A DNA stretch of 64,000 bases from Histomonas meleagridis. Taxonomy: Eukaryota; Parabasalia; Tritrichomonadida; Dientamoebidae. The position numbers and the translations under genes were made by a program. The notes beneath the pieces were generated by a model that ran no database searches, had not been told where the DNA came from, and was given only the letters and a program-made list of their open reading frames with translations. The stretch is from NCBI GenBank assembly GCA_020186115.1, contig WSYJ01000054.1:59399-123398 (forward strand), written 5' to 3'. Shown one piece after another: positions 29,685 through 39,032 of this stretch. Numbering within the stretch: position 1 is the stretch's first letter; every line of letters starts with the position of its first letter.

Positions 29685-31643
29685 TTATTTTTTCTTATCA
29701 ATTTCATCATATAATTCGTCTATTTGTTTCTTATACATATCTCCGACCTTTTTCCTCCTTAATTTGAACGTCGGTGTCAACAAGTCATTTTCGACTGTCC
29801 ATTCCTTTGTATCGACGTGAATTGCCTTCACGTATTGGTATCCGAACAATTTATGTCTTTTACCGCACTCGTTCATTTGCTTCATAATTTCCGCATTCAG
29901 TTCTTTTGACTTACAAATTTCTTCATATTCGCTATTGTTTGTAATTTGTCTTCCGACGAATTTCTCGACTTCTTTCTTTTCTGGTATCACAACTCCTACC
30001 AAACAAGTACGTGAAGAATCCCCATAAACGAATATTTGATGTATCAAATTCGCTTCTTCGAAAACTTGGGTAACAAATTCAGCAGCAACGTATTCACCTT
30101 GCGCTAACTTAAATATCGATCGCATCCTATCGACGACCTTTAAGTATCCATGTTCATCCCATTTACCCACGTCACCAGTATGAATCATTGTATGATTTTC
30201 ATCGTAGAACAAATTATTTGTGGCTTCAACATCATATAAATATCCACTACTTAAACATTGGCCGCCCATTAATATCTCGCCGCATTCAGGATCATCATAA
30301 TCATCAATGGGCTCAAGTTTGATTTCGACATTCTTAAGTGGGCCGCCAACTGTTCCCGGATAACAAAACTTGATGTTATATGGCGTACAAACATTACCTG
30401 AACCACCTTCCGTTAACCCATAGCCTGTTCGTACTGGTACACCTGTTGCAACTTGTAATACTTCATGAACTGTTGGATCTAATGCAGCGGCACCAATGAT
30501 GAATTGCTCAATGCATCCGCCCATTAATTTGTTGATGTTATTAAACACTAAAGCATCAAATGGAAAGGTCGGTAAGTCATGATTAATGCAGAAGCGCTTC
30601 GCATACCAACAGCCCCAAAAGATGTAACGCTTGATGCGTGACTCTTTGAGCTTTTGCATAATGACATCATAGATACGATATAAAACACGGGGAACTGCAG
30701 CTAAGACTGTGGGCTTTAAGATGGTCATATCTTCCGTGAGATGTGTTACATTGCCACTGACAAAACCGATTTTGCCACCTGCATATGCAACAATTGCAAC
30801 GGCACATCGCTCAAAAACATGGGCTAAGGGTAGATAGGACACATAACGGGCATTGTTGGGATCGATCTCAATCATATCTGTGGCTGCTAAATAGTTACTG
30901 ACACATGCGCGATGTGATATGACAACACCTTTTGGATTACCTGTGGTGCCTGATGAGTAACAAACAAAGTGGGGGGTCTCTGGATCAAAGTCTGGGAATG
31001 GAGCAATGGATTTTTTACCAAGTTCACAGATGTCATTAAATGTATATACTGATATGTTCATTTCTTGAGTCTCTGAACGAACTTGGGATATGATAGAGTC
31101 ATCAATAAGAATAATGTTGGTAACAAATGCTTTGTCATTGCGTAATGCATCAAGAAGTTTACGTGCATTTTGTGATGAAACCAAAATAGTTGTCATTTGG
31201 GAATGGCGAATAAGATACTGTACAGAATCAACACCTAAGGTATCATAAAGAGATACTATTACATATCCATATAAAGCTGATGCATTTATTGCATGTATCC
31301 ATTCATATGTATTAGGTGCATAAACACCAAGCATAGAACCTACTTTGATTCCTAATTGGAGAAGTCCAGAACCGAAATTAATTGTGATTTCTTTACATTC
31401 ACGATATGTCTTGAATTTGAATTCTGGTGCATATTTATTTTCTCCAATCAATTCACGATGACCAAGATAGGGTCTATCAAGATGAAGATCGAAATTACGA
31501 AGTGTAAGTTCTTTCATTGTTGGATATTCAGGTGGATTACGAAAAGAACCATCTGGAAAATCAGGATGGTATCTTTTTGAGAAAGGTGAATCTTCTTCCC
31601 CACGGGCAATAACTGCTACAGGACAGCTACTTTGGCTTCCCAT
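29685..31643 (-). CDS. Long-chain fatty-acid-CoA ligase
   Basis: 652 residues, full length for the ACSL family. The AMP-binding motif YSSGTTGNPKGVVISH lies at about 228-243, and the adenylate-forming motif GYGLTEGGSG, the GDVGKW hinge region and the FKLAQGEYVA segment follow in order. These activate fatty acids with ATP and CoA. The N-terminus MGSQSSCPVA fits N-myristoylation at Gly2 with a nearby palmitoylatable Cys, which would place this enzyme on a membrane without a TM helix; most ACSLs use a hydrophobic N-terminus. Upstream, a TTTCACTTCA element lies at 31664-31673. Confidence 0.93.
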   Translation of the reverse strand: MGSQSSCPVAVIARGEEDSPFSKRYHPDFPDGSFRNPPEYPTMKELTLRNFDLHLDRPYLGHRELIGENKYAPEFKFKTYRECKEITINFGSGLLQLGIKVGSMLGVYAPNTYEWIHAINASALYGYVIVSLYDTLGVDSVQYLIRHSQMTTILVSSQNARKLLDALRNDKAFVTNIILIDDSIISQVRSETQEMNISVYTFNDICELGKKSIAPFPDFDPETPHFVCYSSGTTGNPKGVVISHRACVSNYLAATDMIEIDPNNARYVSYLPLAHVFERCAVAIVAYAGGKIGFVSGNVTHLTEDMTILKPTVLAAVPRVLYRIYDVIMQKLKESRIKRYIFWGCWYAKRFCINHDLPTFPFDALVFNNINKLMGGCIEQFIIGAAALDPTVHEVLQVATGVPVRTGYGLTEGGSGNVCTPYNIKFCYPGTVGGPLKNVEIKLEPIDDYDDPECGEILMGGQCLSSGYLYDVEATNNLFYDENHTMIHTGDVGKWDEHGYLKVVDRMRSIFKLAQGEYVAAEFVTQVFEEANLIHQIFVYGDSSRTCLVGVVIPEKKEVEKFVGRQITNNSEYEEICKSKELNAEIMKQMNECGKRHKLFGYQYVKAIHVDTKEWTVENDLLTPTFKLRRKKVGDMYKKQIDELYDEIDKKK

Positions 31644-32248
31644 GATAAAATGGTATGGCCAGTTTTCACTTCATTTTTCTATTATGGGGAGTTCTGTATT
31701 CAAATTTTAATTTTGTTAAAATGAAAATATCTTTTTATTAAAATAATATCACGAAAAAATTATTTGTGGCAAAAGAGTAAAATAAATTTTTAATATGAAA
31801 ATTTAATTTAATATTTAAAATATTCAGTATATAATCACTTGAACGAATTAAAAAATAATGTTTGGTCGAATGTTTAATGTGAAATCTATTGAAAACTTCG
31901 AACATGACAATGGGCTTTGGTCACAATTTTTATTAGCCGATAAAAAAAAATGTAACACAAAAGGACTTATGACTATTTCTACATAACAAAAACCATTAAA
32001 AATTTATTCATCTTGTGTCTTTAAAAATCTTTTTATATCAGATATTTATAGAAGAAAAAAAACTAATGTTAAATTTAAACAGTTTCTTTAAAGTCAAAAT
32101 ATTGATAAAAATAAAATAATATTTTACTAACTGATCATTATTAATATGAATATTTATTAGCATTTTTTCCGAATTAATGTTTTCGAAATTAATTGGCAAA
32201 TATATTTTCATTTAATGTTTTTTGACAACTTTTTTACAACATACATTT

Positions 32249-32254
32249 AACGGT
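32249..32254 (+). promoter_or_regulatory. AACGGT element upstream of the Nup205-like gene
   Basis: ATTTAACGGTCTATATAAG, 27 nt before the ATG at 32281, same orientation, followed by a TATA-like run and CACTTTTTTCGC at the start. Confidence 0.35.
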
Positions 32255-32280
32255 CTATATAAGATAGACACTTTTTTCGC

Positions 32281-35200
32281 ATGAACAAAGGTGATCCAAC
32301 TAAAGTCGACCCAGAAACATCATTTTTCAAAGCATACCAAACAACAGAGATCACATCAGATGTTCTTGTGAAATCAGTTGAAGAAGCACGTCAAACAATT
32401 TCGCATGTAACAAATGTAACAACATCATATGTAATTTCTGATTTATACAATCCAAAACTTATTACATTTTCAATATTTACTCATCATGTTTTCACTACCA
32501 CAATTCGTGATCGAGAATCTCAATCTTTTTATGAAGCCATATTATCAGTTGCAAAATTTTTAGGATATTTAGATCAAATGTACATAAAAGGACAAGAAAT
32601 AAAACCATTTATTGATAGAGTTCAAGAAGTTTTATATGATAAATGGAATGATTGTGTAAGATGTCCAATATTACAAGATGTAATGAAAGCAGGATTTGCG
32701 TTAGTTGCAGATGACACAGATATGATAACTCGTAGTTTCACATCAAAAACAATTAGATTTATTTCTGACATTATCTTACTTCAAAGTTCACTTACCCAAT
32801 CAATTGTATTTCAACATGTATTAGAAATATTTGGTCGAATATTTGCTATCATACCAGTAACCAATCATATGAACATTATATCTTCATTTATCGATGAAGA
32901 AAAAGTCAAAACACAAACCGAGGCAAAACATAACAATGATGGTGCTCCACTTCAACCATTTCTTCGACTTATTCGTAATGTATCAGGTCTTCAAAATGGC
33001 ATTGATTTTGCTGTTGACTTTTTCCAAAAAGGTAAAACCCTTTTGCTGAATGTTACTAACTACATATCACCATCACTTTATTGTACCTTTTTACAAACTT
33101 TTTCATGTTTAATCAAAAGTGAAGAATTGGCAAATAACGTTCTCCAACTTTTTGAAGAGAGCGAATCTTTTTCAGATGTAGTCAATCTTAAACGTTTTAT
33201 AAGTGCCATAAACGGTCACGCCAAAGATTTATCATCTCATCGAGTCGGTCAACAATTATTATCAGATGAAGAATCATATGGTCTTGAAGCTGTTATTCAA
33301 TTACTAATGGCCATTTCATATCATTCAAAGGAATATCGTCGGAGATTATTTGCAACCGAGAAAATCGTTAATTCTTTTTTCTTATTAATATCATCACCAA
33401 TACCAGCATCTCTTAAAGCCAAATGTTTTGATATCTTATCCGTATTATCAATTGAACCCAAACAATGTGATGAAATCTACAAAATCTTTTCATCAACGCA
33501 AATCCTAACTCGAGACAATGTAGAATCAGGCAGAGGTGGCATTATATCCGAAATTGAAGAAATCGAATCAGAAGAACATTTATATCCATTAACGCGGTCA
33601 TTTATCCGATTCCTTTCGTCACTTTTCAAGTATAGTACTGAACCCATTAATTGTCGGTTATATCATCAATTTCTCTTTGAACAATGTTTTATGAAAATTC
33701 GAGAAAAGATATTTCAACATTTTAATGAGAAATGGTCTATTTTATCTGAGATTACACAATGTTGGACGAATATGTCTAATGACAAACATAAAAACAATCA
33801 ATGTTTATATCATTCTGCATATTGTGATTCCAAGTTTTTACAAGAATATATTAATTTCTTATTAGAAGATGAGAATCCACAAGAATGTATTTTAACAATA
33901 TTTCGTTTATTTTTAATCTTTGCTGATAAAGAGAAACAATTTAATGAAGAAAACAATGATATTACTGATCAATCATTATATGTTTCTATTGCTAATCGAA
34001 TTTCATGGTCATCAGGAGCATTAGTAAAGATCATACAATGTATTGCATCACATGACAAAGATTTACAAATCTGTTCAATCCGATTAGCAAAATATTTAGG
34101 AGTAACAATACCAAATTTATCACAAGTAGTGTTCACTAAATCTAAAGCAAGAGCAATCTCAACATTTAAGAAGATAATACAACGAAATGAAGAAGAAGTT
34201 GAAAACGAACTCAACATTCGGAACTCGATTTTAGATTTCTTAATATCATTAGGTTCTAATTCATATTTCTTACAATATATTTGTGATTATAATTTATCTG
34301 ATGTACCTAAATCATTAAAGACTTCAACATTAGATAAAGGAATATTACCAATTATTATTGAGAAATTAATTATACGTGAAACAATAACAAAATTTAAAGA
34401 ATTTGCATCGAATTCATTAAAGTTATTATTAATGATTTGTGATAATTCTTTAACATCTTCAGCTTTAATTAATCTTTTACGTTCTTCTAATTATAAATTC
34501 TTTGAGAAATTATTATATTCTTTTCAAGGAATTAATTCATCGAAAGTTGCAATCGGTTTATTATTACAATTAATTGCAAGAGAAACTATCGATGGAATGG
34601 AAAACTCTTCAAGTGGTACAACAATTCAAACATTTAAAATTCTTTTTGGTTTAAATAATTTCGAAGATCAACAACGACGTGTTATATTAATATATGATTT
34701 TCTAGATCAAATCAATAGTGACATTGAATCACAATTTATTTCTATAGGCATTGCACAAACAATTATTGCATATTGTAGTAATAATTATATAAATAAGTTA
34801 AATATTGAATCATATGAATTAATATTTTCTAAATTCATATATAATATCCTTAATAAAATTATAACTATTTATGATTCAAAAACTAATTTACATTTAACAC
34901 AATCAATTTCATTCATTTCAACATTTTTATTAAAGAATAAATCATTTGATAATATTGAATCCAAATATTTAAATGTCATTTTCGAAAATACTATTTGCGC
35001 AATCCAAAAGATGAATCAATTACAATATCATGAATCGAAACTTGGGTTATATAATGTTATTTTATGTTGTTGTTATTATAATGATGAACATAATAATTGT
35101 TTAAAGGATTTATATATAAACTTTGAACGATCATTAATTGATATTATGATAAATGATTTAAATTCAAGTATATTAATTATTCGATCAATGATCTTTACAG

Positions 35201-35895
35201 TAGCAGAAGCATTAATTCCTATTTCAAGTGAAGAATTAATGAATAATTTCATTGTTAAATCTTTGAATATATTTTCTTCTTCATGGGAATTATTTGATAA
35301 TGATTATGAATTAGGTTATTTATTAATAATATCACAATTAAGTTTTTATTTACGTCTTTTAACTTATGAAGAAATTCAATATTCAAATGTAATGTTAGAG
35401 AATAATTTATTCGAAGGGTTAACAAACCAAAGTTTTTGGTGTTTAATCGAAGAAAGATTTAGTACATCATCGAATTCATTAATTAGTAATTCATGTTTGA
35501 AAATCGCTTCTCGAATTTTAAAGATATTATTAGTATTAACTATGAAATATTCATTCGAAAATGAACAATTTAATGAATTGTTATATAACTTCTTCGATGA
35601 AAATCATGTTCGATTTTACGCAGTTTTGGATTATAGAGGAACATTAACAATAGAGGCATTAAAGGTAATTAGGGATTTGTGGTCGCTAATTAAAATGGCC
35701 GAATATATAATGTATAATGATAAGTTTAGATTCAGCAAAAAAGAAGACGAAATGAAGCAGGCGTACGTGGAGCACTATGATAAAATTATAACGCCACAGA
35801 TTAGAGAGAAATACCCAAATAATCACGAGCCAACAACACCAAAAACAATGAGAAACGCAGAAGAAGTTTTGACGCAAATCGCAAACTTATTTTAA
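32281..35895 (+). CDS. Nup205/Nup192-like inner-ring nucleoporin
   Basis: 1204 residues of alpha-helical solenoid with no membrane segment. Around residues 420-445 it reads ISEIEEIESEEHLYPLTRSF then IRFLSSL. This closely follows the Nup205 signature, a conserved E-L-N-E-I-E-S-R-C-E-E-Y-P-L-T-R-A-F followed by a hydrophobic helix. The preceding PSLYCTFLQTFSCLIKSEEL matches the P-x-x-Y-x-x-F-L solenoid region of the same family. Nup205-type proteins build the inner ring of the nuclear pore. At 1204 residues it is much shorter than human Nup205 (about 2000), apparently by loss at the C-terminal side. Trichomonad pore components are poorly described. The stop context is TAATAAA. Confidence 0.8.
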   Translation: MNKGDPTKVDPETSFFKAYQTTEITSDVLVKSVEEARQTISHVTNVTTSYVISDLYNPKLITFSIFTHHVFTTTIRDRESQSFYEAILSVAKFLGYLDQMYIKGQEIKPFIDRVQEVLYDKWNDCVRCPILQDVMKAGFALVADDTDMITRSFTSKTIRFISDIILLQSSLTQSIVFQHVLEIFGRIFAIIPVTNHMNIISSFIDEEKVKTQTEAKHNNDGAPLQPFLRLIRNVSGLQNGIDFAVDFFQKGKTLLLNVTNYISPSLYCTFLQTFSCLIKSEELANNVLQLFEESESFSDVVNLKRFISAINGHAKDLSSHRVGQQLLSDEESYGLEAVIQLLMAISYHSKEYRRRLFATEKIVNSFFLLISSPIPASLKAKCFDILSVLSIEPKQCDEIYKIFSSTQILTRDNVESGRGGIISEIEEIESEEHLYPLTRSFIRFLSSLFKYSTEPINCRLYHQFLFEQCFMKIREKIFQHFNEKWSILSEITQCWTNMSNDKHKNNQCLYHSAYCDSKFLQEYINFLLEDENPQECILTIFRLFLIFADKEKQFNEENNDITDQSLYVSIANRISWSSGALVKIIQCIASHDKDLQICSIRLAKYLGVTIPNLSQVVFTKSKARAISTFKKIIQRNEEEVENELNIRNSILDFLISLGSNSYFLQYICDYNLSDVPKSLKTSTLDKGILPIIIEKLIIRETITKFKEFASNSLKLLLMICDNSLTSSALINLLRSSNYKFFEKLLYSFQGINSSKVAIGLLLQLIARETIDGMENSSSGTTIQTFKILFGLNNFEDQQRRVILIYDFLDQINSDIESQFISIGIAQTIIAYCSNNYINKLNIESYELIFSKFIYNILNKIITIYDSKTNLHLTQSISFISTFLLKNKSFDNIESKYLNVIFENTICAIQKMNQLQYHESKLGLYNVILCCCYYNDEHNNCLKDLYINFERSLIDIMINDLNSSILIIRSMIFTVAEALIPISSEELMNNFIVKSLNIFSSSWELFDNDYELGYLLIISQLSFYLRLLTYEEIQYSNVMLENNLFEGLTNQSFWCLIEERFSTSSNSLISNSCLKIASRILKILLVLTMKYSFENEQFNELLYNFFDENHVRFYAVLDYRGTLTIEALKVIRDLWSLIKMAEYIMYNDKFRFSKKEDEMKQAYVEHYDKIITPQIREKYPNNHEPTTPKTMRNAEEVLTQIANLF

Positions 35896-36636
35896 TAAAC
35901 ATTATAAAATTTTTAAGTTTTGTTGTCATTATAATATTTAATTTGTATTACGAATGAGTTAAATTATATCAAATTAATGTATACGTTTTAATCGAAATAA
36001 ATTATATTCCATTAAATTACTCACTTCGGGATATTTTAATAAAAATTATGAAAGTTAGATTTTACAGTAGCAACTATAAAAATTTATGAAAGGCACTTGT
36101 ATATGAAAAATGTATGCACATTCTTCAAAAAAACAATTTCGGAATAAACTGGTTCCAACAAAGGTACAATAGGTGATTAACCGACGAAATTTGTGAATGA
36201 ATCCATTTTTATATTCCTTTATTTTTGAAAATTTGGACGAATGTACCAAATGAGATCCTTGGGATAAAAACTCTGATATTTTTTGAATATCATTTATTTT
36301 ATTATTACTATGAGGGTGTTTTACAGTTGTCTTGAAGCAAGGAACAATTGTTCATGATCTGATATTCAGTATTTTCTTTCATTCAATATTTTATTCCTAT
36401 TTATCTGATACAAAATGGTACAATTTTCTTCGATTTTATGTTAGGGGAATTTTTATAATAAAAGCTTAAACCATACAACAATTTAATGGAAACGACGTTT
36501 ATTTCCTGGGGAAATAACGTTAACATATGCCCTGTACGTCACTTTTACTATTTCACCATTGAAAAAGTTTATATCATGTAAAACATTCAAACGGGAAATG
36601 TGATATGAAAATCTCATCAAAAAAATTTTTTCATCA
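35896..36636. other. Gene-free interval
   Basis: A 64-codon open stretch on the minus strand (36055-36249) has an unconvincing composition and no recognised family. No other feature is seen. Confidence 0.6.
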
Positions 36637-37719
36637 ATGCAAAGAAAGTTAAGAAATGCAATTGTTGAAAGTGAAAATGAACTAAAAACATTAAAAGAAT
36701 CACTTGCAAGGACAAGGGAACTTATTTTTCAAATTGTTAATCAGCCATCTAAATTAAATATTAATTTTAAAAAAACATTGAAAGAATTTCAAATTGATGC
36801 ACATAATCTTTGTAAAATTCTTGGTGTATCATCTGAAACAGAATTTCAAGAAGCAATTGATGCGATCAGTTCACAAAAAGAAGCAGAAATTGAGATCATA
36901 TCAAAAGAAATTAAAATATTATCCGACAAACTAGCTAAAATGAAAGCTGATGCTGCTTCTCGTACAAAAGATAATCTTGATCTGAATCATAATCGTTTGC
37001 AAATCAAAAAAGATTTATTAAACATTTTAAATCAGATAAAACAAATGAAACTAGAAGTTCAAAAACAAAGAAATGCAATCGAGAAGAGAATACAAGATAC
37101 AAAAGAAAGAATCAAGAAATTACTCCAAAATGCATTTGAAGAAGGATCCAAGATTCTAACTGAAAAACAAAAGCAAGTTAACAAACAACAAGCAGAGTTA
37201 AATAGAATGAACCAAGAAATGCAAGAAACTATGCAAAACTTAAAAACTAATATTGATAGAATTGAGAAGAAATTTCTTAGTTCTCCAGATGAAAGTCCTC
37301 AAGATCCCAACAAATTACTCATTGACATTGATGCTCTTGCTGATGGAAAAATCGAACCGAAGAATTTGACGCAGGAATTCAATTTGAAATTGAATGATTT
37401 TGAAATAAGAATTGATAAGACAATTCAAAAAGTTATAGAAACCTCCGAAACCATTCAAAAAGACGAAGAATTTGAGAAATTGAAAAGAGCGATACAGCGA
37501 CAATACCAAATTAAAGAAAACTTTAAAATGCTTTTGAGAATAGGAAGGAAAGCAGCGCTAACACAAGGCATTCTCAAGAAAATGACGGCAATGTCAATGG
37601 AAACTTCAAAAATAATTACACAACAAATTCAATTAGAAAACACAAATCCTGGTGCAAAAGTCGCAGATACAAATCTAACATTTCCAGAAATGCGAAAAGC
37701 AATTATTGCAATGAAATAA
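36637..37719 (+). CDS. Coiled-coil protein of unknown function
   Basis: 360 residues, ATG at 36637. Lys/Glu/Gln/Ile-rich heptads run almost from end to end, broken near residues 210-230 by a Pro/Ser/Asp stretch (SSPDESPQDPNKLL). No globular domain or membrane helix is visible. Proteins of this kind in trichomonads are often cytoskeletal (costa, axostyle or flagellar base), but nothing in the sequence decides that. The gene ends TAAATAAA. Confidence 0.75.
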   Translation: MQRKLRNAIVESENELKTLKESLARTRELIFQIVNQPSKLNINFKKTLKEFQIDAHNLCKILGVSSETEFQEAIDAISSQKEAEIEIISKEIKILSDKLAKMKADAASRTKDNLDLNHNRLQIKKDLLNILNQIKQMKLEVQKQRNAIEKRIQDTKERIKKLLQNAFEEGSKILTEKQKQVNKQQAELNRMNQEMQETMQNLKTNIDRIEKKFLSSPDESPQDPNKLLIDIDALADGKIEPKNLTQEFNLKLNDFEIRIDKTIQKVIETSETIQKDEEFEKLKRAIQRQYQIKENFKMLLRIGRKAALTQGILKKMTAMSMETSKIITQQIQLENTNPGAKVADTNLTFPEMRKAIIAMK

Positions 37720-38084
37720 ATAAACTGTTTTATATATCTGCAGATATATTTTCAATTTCTTTGTTTGCTAAATTAAATTATTTGGTCATTAATTTTATTC
37801 CAAACAGTTCATTAAATTAAAATGCGGATAATTTCAGTCAAATTGATAATTATAAAATATAATTTGAACAAATATAGGAAATTACAAAAAAGCACATTGG
37901 TAATTTAGCACAATTAATGATTTCTTAGTGTACATAAAGATTTTCCTGAAATGTTGTGCAATCAAATGACGTTATAAATTGAATCAATAACACATAACGC
38001 CATTGTAACGAACGAAAAATCCTCAGTAAGTTTGTGCCAGATTTATAAAGTGAATTAAGTTATCAAAAGAATTTTTTGATTTTA

Positions 38085-38831
38085 TTAATTAGAAATAATC
38101 TTCAAAACAACAGGCTCGAAGTAAGGTAAAATAATTACACTTGCTTTACCTCCATCAAAGTCAGCTGCTGCTTGTGGCAAAAATGGAATTTTAGACAATA
38201 TAGGAATTCCTAATTCATTACTCATTTGGACAGCAGCGTCGTTTTCTTGTAGATCTGTTAATTCCCCACAACAGGGGCATACAACACCACAAAAGTTTTC
38301 TACGATCCCATCAATTGTTACACCCAATGTTTGACATAGATTGATTTCTTTACGAACATCTGCAACAGATAACACATTTGGTGTTGTCACTATAATCGTT
38401 GAAAAGACTACGCCACTCTGTTTTAACATATCAATTGTTGATAAATGTTCATCACTTGTTCCGGGTGGCATATCAACAATAATGACTTTAGAATTCCACT
38501 CAATCAAATTAAAGAAGGTTTGGATCATTGAACTCTTTCTTGGGCCACGCCAAATAACTGCATCATTTGGGTTTGCAAGAAGGAGACCTAATGAAACAAT
38601 TTCTATATTGGAAGATTTACATGGAATCATTTTGTTATTAACACTCTTGATTTTTTCATTCTGTACTCCAAAAATTGTTGGAATTGATGGACCTGTTAAA
38701 TCTAAGTCAAGAAGTCCCACACTTTCAATTTTTTGTGAAAGTAAGCGAGCAATATTGGCAGCGACCGTAGATTTGCCAACACCGCCCTTGCCACTCATTA
38801 CAATAACGAACTTTGGGCGATTTGTTTCCAT
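38085..38831 (-). CDS. Cytosolic Fe-S cluster assembly ATPase (Cfd1/Nubp2-like, Mrp family)
   Basis: 248 residues. It shows the deviant Walker A SGKGGVGKST, Walker B-type DLDLTGPSIP, switch DMPPGTSDEHLS, and RGPRKSSMI as in Mrp/NBP35 proteins. The C-terminal cysteine motif reads ENFCGVVCPCCGELTDL. The paired CxxC cysteines bridge a 4Fe-4S cluster in the Cfd1-Nbp35 scaffold, which loads cytosolic and nuclear Fe-S proteins. The absence of the N-terminal four-cysteine motif of Nbp35 points to Cfd1/Nubp2. Start at 38831, with TGAAGTGA at 38871-38878 upstream. Confidence 0.88.
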   Translation of the reverse strand: METNRPKFVIVMSGKGGVGKSTVAANIARLLSQKIESVGLLDLDLTGPSIPTIFGVQNEKIKSVNNKMIPCKSSNIEIVSLGLLLANPNDAVIWRGPRKSSMIQTFFNLIEWNSKVIIVDMPPGTSDEHLSTIDMLKQSGVVFSTIIVTTPNVLSVADVRKEINLCQTLGVTIDGIVENFCGVVCPCCGELTDLQENDAAVQMSNELGIPILSKIPFLPQAAADFDGGKASVIILPYFEPVVLKIISN

Positions 38832-39032
38832 GAAAAGTATCCGAACAAACCTTCTGAAAAATATCGTATGTGAAGTGATGAAATGAGTTGTGAAAGTACA
38901 TATTCTTGAAATGGTTTTTTAACTTTATGATGATTAAAATAAATAAAAAATCCTATCACAAACTATCGTTCATTAAGAAGACAAATTTGTACAACTTTGG
39001 AAATTACAAAATTAATATTAATAACAATTTAT

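Noticed and set aside
38341-38886. Plus-strand frame of 181 codons
   Set aside because: Antisense shadow of the Cfd1-like gene, whose motifs are complete.
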